Positions 1 to 6,288 of a stretch of DNA of 64,000 nt are shown here, piece by piece; the stretch's first letter is position 1; every line of letters begins with the position of its first letter. Origin of the DNA: Paludibacterium purpuratum (GTDB lineage Bacteria; Pseudomonadota; Gammaproteobacteria; Burkholderiales; Chromobacteriaceae); assembly GCF_004363805.1 (NCBI RefSeq), contig NZ_SNZP01000004.1, forward strand, positions 223,331 through 287,330, in the 5' to 3' direction. The position numbers were made by a program, and so were the translations under genes. The notes below the pieces were generated by a model. That model ran no database searches. It had not been told where the DNA came from and saw only the letters and a program-made list of their open reading frames with translations.

Positions 1-670
1 GTATCACTTCGCCATTCTGTTCGAGGCCTTGTTTATTCTGACGACGGTCGACGCCGGTACGCGGGTGGCGCGCTTCATGATTCAGGATTTGGGCGGCATG
101 GTGTACGCGCCGTTGGCCAATACCGAATCGTGGCTGGCCAATCTGGCCGCCACGGCGCTGGCGGTGGGCTGCTGGGGTTATTTCCTGTATCAGGGGGTGG
201 TCGATCCCTTGGGGGGGATCAATACGCTGTGGCCGCTATTCGGCATTGCCAACCAGATGCTGGCGGGTATCGCGCTGACGCTGGCCAGTGTGGTGCTGAT
301 CAAAATGGGGCGTGCGCGCTATGCTTGGGTCGCGCTCGTGCCGACGGCGGCACTGCTGACGGTGACGTTGATCGCCGGCTGGCAGAAATTGTTCAGCGAC
401 AGTCCCAAGGTCGGTTTCCTGGCGCACGCCAGCAAGTTCTCGGCGGCGCTGGAGCAGGGGCAAGTGCTGGCACCGGCTAAATCGCTGATCGAGATGCAGC
501 GCATTGTCTTTAACGATTACGTCGATGCCTCCCTGACCGCCGTATTTGTGCTGGTGGTGGTGTCCATTGCGCTGTTCGGTCTGGCCGTGGCGCGCAAGGC
601 ACTGGGGTTGCGTTGGGCGACCGCCAAGGAAACGCCGGCTGTCTATCGCGAGGAGTCGATTCATGGCTGA
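1..670 (+). CDS. cstA: Carbon starvation protein CstA, C-terminal part (5' end outside window)
   Basis: The frame is open from the first base, so this is the C-terminal ~222 residues of a longer gene. CstA is an inner-membrane peptide/pyruvate transporter made during carbon starvation. The visible part begins with the family-typical stretch around FEALFILTTVDAGTRVARF, followed by several hydrophobic helices (for example around LWPLFGIANQMLAGIALTLA) and a final helix before a short polar tail. The stop overlaps the next gene by 8 bp (ATGGCTGA), the usual cstA-ybdD arrangement. No regulatory sequence is visible because the promoter lies outside the window. Confidence 0.93.
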   Translation, partial: YHFAILFEALFILTTVDAGTRVARFMIQDLGGMVYAPLANTESWLANLAATALAVGCWGYFLYQGVVDPLGGINTLWPLFGIANQMLAGIALTLASVVLIKMGRARYAWVALVPTAALLTVTLIAGWQKLFSDSPKVGFLAHASKFSAALEQGQVLAPAKSLIEMQRIVFNDYVDASLTAVFVLVVVSIALFGLAVARKALGLRWATAKETPAVYREESIHG

Positions 671-851
671 GCGATTGGCTCTGTGGTGGCGTCGCCTGGT
701 GCAAACGGCGCGCTTGATGGTCGGCGTGCCCGACTACGATGCTTATTTGGCGCGCCGGCGCGGCAATACCCCGCCGCTGAGCCGCGCCGCATTTGTCCGC
801 TATTGCGCCGAGCGCCGCCTGGGGGGGCGCCGGCCCGGCAGATGTTGCTGA
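663..851 (+). CDS. ybdD: YbdD/YjiX family small protein (DUF466)
   Basis: A 62-residue protein that starts at an ATG inside the end of cstA (8 bp overlap). It has the family start WWRRLVQTARLMVGVPDYDAY and the following RRRGNTPPLSRAAFVRYCAERR, both typical of DUF466. Such proteins are nearly always encoded directly after CstA-type transporters and are needed for, or modulate, pyruvate uptake by them. The C-terminus here (GGRRPGRCC) is short and arginine rich. A good terminator follows at 877. The open frame reaches further upstream, but the ATG at 663 fits both the family length and the translational coupling. Confidence 0.85.
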   Translation: MAERLALWWRRLVQTARLMVGVPDYDAYLARRRGNTPPLSRAAFVRYCAERRLGGRRPGRCC

Positions 852-876
852 CTCGGTGCCGAAGCATGCCGATCGT

Positions 877-912
877 GCCGCCCGCTTCATCAAGGAAGCG
901 GGCGGCATTTTT
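877..912 (+). terminator. Rho-independent terminator of cstA-ybdD
   Basis: A perfect 12-bp inverted repeat GCCGCCCGCTTC (877-888) / GAAGCGGGCGGC (895-906) with a 6-nt loop, followed by ATTTTTA on the plus strand. It sits between ybdD and the convergent acyltransferase gene, whose stop is at 916-918. There is no T-run on the minus strand side, so it serves mainly the plus-strand transcript. Confidence 0.85.
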
Positions 913-915
913 ACG

Positions 916-2091
916 TTATTCCGGTACGGTGGCGCGCTCGGACCGACGCGAGCGTTGTGCCTCGCCGCGCTCGCTCAATCGGTTGAAGTAATGGCGCCAA
1001 GGCTGTTCGATCCGGCGATAGGTCTGACTGGCGAGATAGATGCTGGCCAGCACGCAGAGCAGTGCCAGGCCATCGGCTTGCCAAGGGTTCTGGAAAACGA
1101 TCAGACCTTTGACGCTGCCCGCCGATCCGACGCTCAGGGGGAGATGAAGGTTGTTTTCGATGAAATGGATCGAACGGTTCAGTAGGATGCCGGTGACGAA
1201 AAAGTGCACCATGTAGATCGAGTAGGACCACTGACCGAGAGACTGGCTCCACGGGGCCATCATGATGGCCGACAGGCCGCCTTGCTGTAAGGAAAAAACC
1301 AGAACGGCGATGGCGAAGACCAGTGGTGCGGCGAAGGATCCCGGCCCCTCGCCGGCGAACCAGATAAAAATCAGCACCAGCGCCAAAGCCGCGTATTCGG
1401 CCGCGTTGTGCCAGCGCAGCATGACTGAAGCGTGTTTGCGATAGACGCCATAGCAGACGGCGCCGCACAGAAAGCTGACGATGCAGCGCAGAAAACCAAA
1501 GTCGTAGGTGGCGTTTTGTCCATGTGGTGAGAGGACCATCAACAGGGTGCCGCTCATCAGTAGCAGAACGATAAACACACTCGCCGCCAGTGGCTTGCCG
1601 AGTGGCCGGATGAGCGCGACCACCACGGCGAACAGGAGGTAAGTATAAAACTCGGCCCCGATGCTCCAACTCGGCAGGTTCCAACTCAAATAGGGGAAGA
1701 GGTGCATCGATTGCAACAGAAATAGATGTGCGAGCATGGCGTCGACCGAGGTGCTGAGACTAAAGGCCGCTTGGTTCATGTGCGCGCCGGCCTTGAATGC
1801 CGCAAGTTTGACCAACTCCATGGCAATCAATGCCAGTAAGGTAAATAGATGCAGCGGATAGATCCTGCCTAGGCGGCGCACGATGAAGCGTTTGAGCGCC
1901 GACGGCCGATGCAGCGTGTCGGCGTAGGCGCTGCTGATGACGAACCCGCTCAGCACAAAAAAGAAGTCGACGAACAGGTAGGCGTTTCGCACCCAGGGCG
2001 CCGAATAGCCGTGCCAGTTCAGATTTAAATGATGCAAGACAATCATGATGGCGCATACGCCGCGCCATCCATCCAGTGCCTGAAATCTCAT
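916..2091 (-). CDS. Acyltransferase 3 family membrane protein (OafA/YrhL type)
   Basis: 391 residues. The N-terminus has the acyltransferase-3 signature: LDGWRGVCAIMIVLHHL with the H-x motif near residue 20, then FFFVLSGFVISSAYADTL and RRLGRIYPLHLF. About ten hydrophobic segments follow. Members move acetyl or other acyl groups across the inner membrane onto cell-surface sugars (O-antigen, peptidoglycan, exopolysaccharide). The acceptor cannot be told from sequence. The gene stands alone on the minus strand, convergent with ybdD and about 90 bp downstream of yeiH. It is far from the LPS locus at 38-52 kb, so a link to O-antigen acetylation is only a possibility. Confidence 0.85.
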   Translation of the reverse strand: MRFQALDGWRGVCAIMIVLHHLNLNWHGYSAPWVRNAYLFVDFFFVLSGFVISSAYADTLHRPSALKRFIVRRLGRIYPLHLFTLLALIAMELVKLAAFKAGAHMNQAAFSLSTSVDAMLAHLFLLQSMHLFPYLSWNLPSWSIGAEFYTYLLFAVVVALIRPLGKPLAASVFIVLLLMSGTLLMVLSPHGQNATYDFGFLRCIVSFLCGAVCYGVYRKHASVMLRWHNAAEYAALALVLIFIWFAGEGPGSFAAPLVFAIAVLVFSLQQGGLSAIMMAPWSQSLGQWSYSIYMVHFFVTGILLNRSIHFIENNLHLPLSVGSAGSVKGLIVFQNPWQADGLALLCVLASIYLASQTYRRIEQPWRHYFNRLSERGEAQRSRRSERATVPE

Positions 2092-2181
2092 TTGTATCGC
2101 CGCCGTCGATGATCAGCTTGCAGCGTAGACATCAAATACGGTGCATACGCTTTTTGCTGGCCTATCGGCCAGACCGGCCGT

Positions 2182-3207
2182 TCACAGCATTGCCAAGTGA
2201 GAGACAGCCAGATTGATCAGTGCGCCGCCGACAATCAGGTAGACGAACAGTAGACCGGCCAGTAACAGTGGCTTGACCCCGGCGCGGCGTAGCGCCGAGA
2301 CGTGGGTGGTCAAGCCCAGTGCGCCCATCGCCATGGCGAGTAGTAGATTGTCGATAAACAGCAAGACGTGGTCGAACTGGCGTGGGAAAAACGGCAGCGA
2401 GTGCAATGCGGTCATGAGCACGAACAGTACGGCAAACCAGGGGACGGTGATCGACCGGGCGTGTCCGTGGCGCGGCTCGGTGCGTGCCATCCAGGCCGAC
2501 AAGCCGATCAGGAAGGGCGCGAGCAGCATGACGCGAATCATCTTGACGATGACCGCTGTGCTTTCGGCATCCGGCGAGGCGGCGCGGGCGGCGGCAACCA
2601 CTTGCGCCACTTCGTGCACGGTCGAACCGGTATAGACGCCGAAAGCGTGGGCATCGCCGCCGAACCAATGCAAGGCCAGCGGGTAGAGCAGCGGGTAGAG
2701 GAACATCGATGCGGTACCGAAGACCACCACGGTGGCGACGGCCACCGCCACCTTCTCGGCGCTGCCGCGCACCACCGGTTCGGTGGCCAGAACCGCGGCG
2801 GCTCCGCAGATCGAGCTGCCGGCGCCGATCAGAATCGCGCTCTTCTTATCCAGGCCGAACAGCCGGGTGCCAAGCCAGATCGACAAGGCGAAGGTGCTGG
2901 AGAGAACCAGCAAGTCGATGATCAGGCCGCTGGTGCCAACCTTGGCGATGTCCTGCAATGTCAGTCTGCAGCCGTACAGAATGATGCCCAGCCGCAGCAG
3001 CTGCTGCTTGCCGAAGGCGACGCCATGGTGGCTGCGTTCGGCAATGTGCGGATAAAGCGTGTTGCCGAGCAGCATTCCGCCGACGATCGCCAGTGTCAGC
3101 GCCGACAGGCCGAGATGGCTGAAGGCGGGGAGACCGGCCAGGTAGAGAGCGATGCCGGCTAGGAGCAGAATCAGCGCCATCCCCGGCAGTATAGTGTTTC
3201 TTGTCAT
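2182..3207 (-). CDS. yeiH: YeiH family putative sulfate/anion exporter (UPF0324)
   Basis: 341 residues, about ten membrane segments. Family features include the [22 protein letters not shown] segment, [19 protein letters not shown], and [18 protein letters not shown] in the second half. These match the Cons_hypoth698 (PF03601) family. The substrate is not firmly established; annotation as a sulfate exporter is common. An SD-like AGGAC lies 7-8 nt before the ATG. The gene is divergent from a LysR regulator at 3304, and the ~95-bp space between them is strikingly AT-rich and contains a LysR-type box, so control by that regulator is likely. Confidence 0.85.
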   Translation of the reverse strand: MTRNTILPGMALILLLAGIALYLAGLPAFSHLGLSALTLAIVGGMLLGNTLYPHIAERSHHGVAFGKQQLLRLGIILYGCRLTLQDIAKVGTSGLIIDLLVLSSTFALSIWLGTRLFGLDKKSAILIGAGSSICGAAAVLATEPVVRGSAEKVAVAVATVVVFGTASMFLYPLLYPLALHWFGGDAHAFGVYTGSTVHEVAQVVAAARAASPDAESTAVIVKMIRVMLLAPFLIGLSAWMARTEPRHGHARSITVPWFAVLFVLMTALHSLPFFPRQFDHVLLFIDNLLLAMAMGALGLTTHVSALRRAGVKPLLLAGLLFVYLIVGGALINLAVSHLAML

Positions 3208-3260
3208 AACGATAGTCCTGTTTCTTCTATGGACTGGACTTTACTTCTTCGAGCTAAATC

Positions 3261-3281
3261 AGTAAAACGAATAAAATTACT
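3261..3281. promoter_or_regulatory. Candidate LysR box between yeiH and its regulator
   Basis: AGTAA (3261-3265), 11 nt, TTACT (3277-3281): a perfect 5-bp inverted repeat of the T-N11-A type bound by LysR regulators. It lies in an AT-rich stretch 54 bp upstream of yeiH and about 22 bp upstream of the TTG start proposed for the LysR gene. This placement fits autoregulation and divergent activation. No binding evidence is available. Confidence 0.5.
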
Positions 3282-3303
3282 TAAATTGATTAGGAAAACT
3301 ACT

Positions 3304-4173
3304 TTGAGTTTGCGTTTGAGCCTGCGTGAACTGGAGGTGTTCGTCGCGATTTGCGAGGAGCTGAACGTCACCCGTGCGGCCACGCGCCTGGCGATGACGC
3401 AGTCGGCGGCCAGCCAATCGTTGTCTTCGCTCGAGTCCGCGCTGGAAACGGTTTTGTTCGACCGGGTCGGCCGGCGGTTGGTGGCCAACGAGCATGGCCG
3501 GCTGCTTCTGCCTCGGGCCCGGGCCATCCTGGATCTCGGCCATGAGGTTCAGACGCTGTTCTCCGGCACGGCCGCCAACTTGCGCCTCGGTGCCAGCACC
3601 ACCATTGCCAATTATCTGCTGCCGCAGCAAATCGCCCGTTTCCGGGCAAGCCAACCGGCGGTTCGGTTGGAGCTGATGGTCGGCAACACCGATGAAATCG
3701 TTGCGGCGGTCGCCGCATTTCGGGTCGACGTCGGCTTCATCGAAGGGCCGTGCCATCACCCGGAGTTACAGGTGCAGGCTTGGCGGGACGATGAGTTGGT
3801 GGTCGTGGTCGGCGCACAGCACCCGTTCGCGAAGAGCATGCCGTCTCTTTTGACGTTGGCACGTGCCGAGTGGATCTTGCGCGAGGCCGGGTCGGGGACG
3901 CGTCAGGAGGTGGAACGGCTGTTGCTGCCAAGGCTTGGCAGCTTCGCCGTGGCGATGGAAGTGGGCGATTCGGAGGCTATCAAACACGCGGTGGCGGCGG
4001 GGTTGGGCGTCAGTTGCCTGCCGCGACGAGTCGTGGCCGGCGAGCTGGCGCGCGGCGAGCTGGTCGCATTGCCGCTGGCGACGTTGACGCGCAACCTCTA
4101 CCGGGTGATGCACCGCGACAAGGCGCTGACACGCGGTATGGCACAGTTTCTTTCGCTATTGGACGAAGCATAA
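3304..4173 (+). CDS. LysR family transcriptional regulator divergent from yeiH
   Basis: 289 residues from a TTG start. The N-terminal winged HTH (about residues 5-64) reads LRELEVFVAICEELNVTRAA, then TQSAASQSLSSLE and FDRVGRRLVANEHGRLLLPRA. The C-terminal part is a substrate-binding fold (LRLGASTTIANYLLPQQIA onwards). The longer frame opens at an ATG at 3229, but that start would put an AT-rich promoter-like region with a LysR box inside the gene and lacks a ribosome site. TTG 3304 has AGGA eight bases upstream and gives the normal family length. It resembles the YeiE/CysL-like regulators that sit next to yeiH; the effector is unknown. Confidence 0.88.
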   Translation: MSLRLSLRELEVFVAICEELNVTRAATRLAMTQSAASQSLSSLESALETVLFDRVGRRLVANEHGRLLLPRARAILDLGHEVQTLFSGTAANLRLGASTTIANYLLPQQIARFRASQPAVRLELMVGNTDEIVAAVAAFRVDVGFIEGPCHHPELQVQAWRDDELVVVVGAQHPFAKSMPSLLTLARAEWILREAGSGTRQEVERLLLPRLGSFAVAMEVGDSEAIKHAVAAGLGVSCLPRRVVAGELARGELVALPLATLTRNLYRVMHRDKALTRGMAQFLSLLDEA

Positions 4174-4199
4174 CGGCCGGCCCATCGCTAAGCCGGCCG
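4174..4199. terminator. Stem-loop between convergent LysR gene and thrB
   Basis: CGGCCGGC (4174-4181) / GCCGGCCG (4192-4199) with a 10-nt loop directly after the LysR stop codon and 10 bp from the thrB stop. It is strong and symmetrical but has no T-run on either side, so it may be a weak terminator or an mRNA 3' end stabiliser. Confidence 0.4.
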
Positions 4200-4208
4200 C
4201 CGAATGCT

Positions 4209-5144
4209 TTACAGCCAAAAATCGCTGCGTGCGCGATGCTCGACCAGCAGTGCTCGGAAGGTGCCTGGATCCTTGGTGTAGGTCAGCGCACCCGCCATCG
4301 GATGATGCAGATCGAGCAGACGCGACACCCAGAAACGCAAGGCGGCGGCTCGCAACATTGTCGGCCAGGCTTCGATCTCTGCGGCATCGAACGGCCGAAC
4401 GGCCTGATAGCCTTGCAGGAAGGCACGAGCCAATTCTGCGTCGATGCTGCCATCCGGCAGACGTGCCCAATCGTTGAGCGCGATGGCGACGTCGTAGATC
4501 AGGACGTCGTTGCAGGCGTAATAGAAGTCGATGAAGCCGGCGATGGCATCGCCGGCCATCAGCACATTGTCCTTGAATAAATCGGCGTGAATCACGCCAC
4601 GCGGCAGTTGGCTCGTGCGGTATTGCGCCTGGAAACGTATCTCGTCGCGCAGCAGGGCTGCCTCGGCGTCCGTCATCAGCGGGTACAGCACCTTGGCGGT
4701 TTGTGCCCACCAGCCTGGTCCGCGCGGATTGTCCATGGTCAATTTGAAGGTGGCGGCGGCGCGGTGCTGGGTGGCCAGCATGTCGCCCACCGCGCAGCAT
4801 TGCACCGAGCTTGGCGCATCGATGTCTCGACCGTGCAGACAGGAGACCAGACAGGCCGGACGATCGCACAGCATCGAGGCCAGGCGATCCTGCCGATCCA
4901 AGAGCGGCGCGGGGCAGGCCACGCCGTGGCGGGCCAGGTGGCTCATCAGTTCGAGGTAGAACGGCACCTCGTCGAGCTTGAGCGTTTCGAACAGGGTCAG
5001 GACGAAGCGGCCATGCGTGGTGTCGACGAAATAATTGGTATTGGTGACGCCGGCCGCGATGCCCTCGAAGGAGACCAACTGCAGCTCGTATTGCCTGAGC
5101 CAGTCTCTCAGCGCGGTATCGGTGACGACGGTGAAAACCGACAT
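4209..5144 (-). CDS. thrB: Homoserine kinase, ThrB type II (APH-like fold)
   Basis: 311 residues starting MSVFTVVTDTALRDWLRQY. Converts homoserine to O-phosphohomoserine in threonine synthesis. It belongs to the aminoglycoside phosphotransferase-like ThrB found in beta- and some gammaproteobacteria, not the GHMP kinase of E. coli. Diagnostic parts are FEGIAAGVTNTNYFV near the start, the catalytic loop GVIHADLFKDNVLM with the H-x-D, and IAGFIDFYYACND with the Mg-binding Asp. The open frame extends ~110 codons upstream through arginine/serine-rich shadow sequence of DUF2782, but the ATG at 5144 has a GGGGGC ribosome site and matches the family. It is the last gene of a LOG / DUF2782 / thrB operon (gaps of 20 and 10 bp). 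Confidence 0.93.
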   Translation of the reverse strand: MSVFTVVTDTALRDWLRQYELQLVSFEGIAAGVTNTNYFVDTTHGRFVLTLFETLKLDEVPFYLELMSHLARHGVACPAPLLDRQDRLASMLCDRPACLVSCLHGRDIDAPSSVQCCAVGDMLATQHRAAATFKLTMDNPRGPGWWAQTAKVLYPLMTDAEAALLRDEIRFQAQYRTSQLPRGVIHADLFKDNVLMAGDAIAGFIDFYYACNDVLIYDVAIALNDWARLPDGSIDAELARAFLQGYQAVRPFDAAEIEAWPTMLRAAALRFWVSRLLDLHHPMAGALTYTKDPGTFRALLVEHRARSDFWL

Positions 5145-5154
5145 GAAGCCCCCA

Positions 5155-5526
5155 TCAGAAACGGAACAAGACCCAGCGCGGGATGATGATGCGACGATTA
5201 GGGTCGATTTGGCGCAGGTTGCCGCTGCCATCGTCGTCCACCAGATAGTAGGGAACGCCGATGGACGGCGTGACCTTGACCATGTAGAGCTTGCCGTTGA
5301 TGCGGTACTCCTCGATCTTGTCCTGGCCGCGCTGCACGATCGTGACTTCGGGCTCCGGTTGAGCCGATTGGTCGTCGCCGACTTGCGGTGGCGGCGGCGC
5401 ATCGTTCTTCGCCGCCGGCTTGGCCGCCTCGGCATTGACGGCTGGCGGCGTCTGAGTGGGCGTGTCGGCGGCATGTGCCAGCAACGGCATGGCCAACAGG
5501 GACAGCAACCATAGTTTGTTTTTCAT
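5155..5526 (-). CDS. DUF2782 family secreted protein
   Basis: 123 residues. A signal peptide (MKNKLWLLSLLAMPLLAHA) is followed by a proline/alanine-rich linker of about 40 residues and a compact C-terminal domain with EYRINGKLYMVKVTPSIGVPYYLVDDDGSG and a final RRIIIPRWVLFRF. This pattern fits the uncharacterised DUF2782 family, found next to polA and thrB in Neisseriales and Burkholderiales. It is probably periplasmic; with no Cys at the cleavage site it is not a lipoprotein. Function is unknown. It lies 10 bp upstream of thrB and 20 bp downstream of the LOG-family gene, so it is probably co-transcribed with both. Confidence 0.85.
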   Translation of the reverse strand: MKNKLWLLSLLAMPLLAHAADTPTQTPPAVNAEAAKPAAKNDAPPPPQVGDDQSAQPEPEVTIVQRGQDKIEEYRINGKLYMVKVTPSIGVPYYLVDDDGSGNLRQIDPNRRIIIPRWVLFRF

Positions 5527-5546
5527 GTGGATCGTCCAGTTCGGTT

Positions 5547-6275
5547 TTATAGGTTGAGCAACTGTTCGCGCTCTTCCGGCAATGCCTCGAAACCGCGAGT
5601 CTCGTAATGTTTGAAGATGGTCTCGACAATGGTTTTAGGATCGTCGATGAGTTGGACCAGGTCCAGATCCTCGGGGTTGATCATTTTTTCGCTGACCATG
5701 CGGTCCTTGACCCAATCGATCAGTCCGCGCCAGAAATCGCTACAGCACAAGATGATCGGGATGCGGCGGCTCTTGCCGGTCTGCACCAGCGTCAGCGCTT
5801 CGAAGGTTTCGTCCAGCGTGCCGAAGCCCCCCGGCATGACCACGTAGGCGATGGCGTGCTTGACGAACATGACCTTACGCGAGAAGAAGTGATTGAAGCG
5901 CAGTCCCAAATCCTGGTATTCATTGGGCTTTTGTTCGTGCGGTAATACGATGTTCAAACCGACCGACGGGCTTTTGCCATAGAATGCCCCTTTGTTGGCG
6001 GCTTCCATGATGCCGGGCCCGCCGCCGGACAGAACCGAGAAGCCGGCATCGGACAATAGCCGCGCAACTTCTTCGGTCTTCTGGTAATAGGGGTGGTCGC
6101 GAGGGGTGCGCGCGCTGCCAAAGATGCTGACGGCGGGGAGAATCCCTTGCAGTTCTTCCGCCGACTCGACAAACTCCGACAATATTTTCAGGACATGCCA
6201 AGCCTCGCGGGAGCGGAACCGCTGCATCATCGCGTAACGATCGCTTGCTTGGGGTAACTTGTCGGACAAACTCAT
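5547..6275 (-). CDS. LOG family protein (TIGR00730; cytokinin riboside 5'-monophosphate phosphoribohydrolase-like)
   Basis: 242 residues with a Rossmann-like fold. Key motifs are SIFGSARTPRDHPYY, LSGGGPGIMEAANKGA and the family signature PGGFGTLDETFEAL. The E in GTLDE and the conserved Arg/Lys around KVMFVKHA form the nucleotide 5'-monophosphate site. Related enzymes hydrolyse AMP or cytokinin nucleotides to base and ribose 5-phosphate; in bacteria without cytokinin the natural substrate is usually not known. It is first in the minus-strand operon with DUF2782 and thrB. Its start is only 13 bp from the polA start on the other strand, so each promoter must lie inside the other gene's coding region. 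Confidence 0.88.
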   Translation of the reverse strand: MSLSDKLPQASDRYAMMQRFRSREAWHVLKILSEFVESAEELQGILPAVSIFGSARTPRDHPYYQKTEEVARLLSDAGFSVLSGGGPGIMEAANKGAFYGKSPSVGLNIVLPHEQKPNEYQDLGLRFNHFFSRKVMFVKHAIAYVVMPGGFGTLDETFEALTLVQTGKSRRIPIILCCSDFWRGLIDWVKDRMVSEKMINPEDLDLVQLIDDPKTIVETIFKHYETRGFEALPEEREQLLNL

Positions 6276-6288
6276 ATTCGTTGCCTTT

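Noticed and set aside
3229..3303. N-terminal extension of the LysR protein from ATG 3229
   Set aside because: It lies over an AT-rich promoter region with a LysR box, and the TTG at 3304 has a much better ribosome site.
4209..5474. 421-codon reading of thrB
   Set aside because: The first 110 codons are Arg/Ser-rich shadow of the DUF2782 gene; the ATG at 5144 matches the family.
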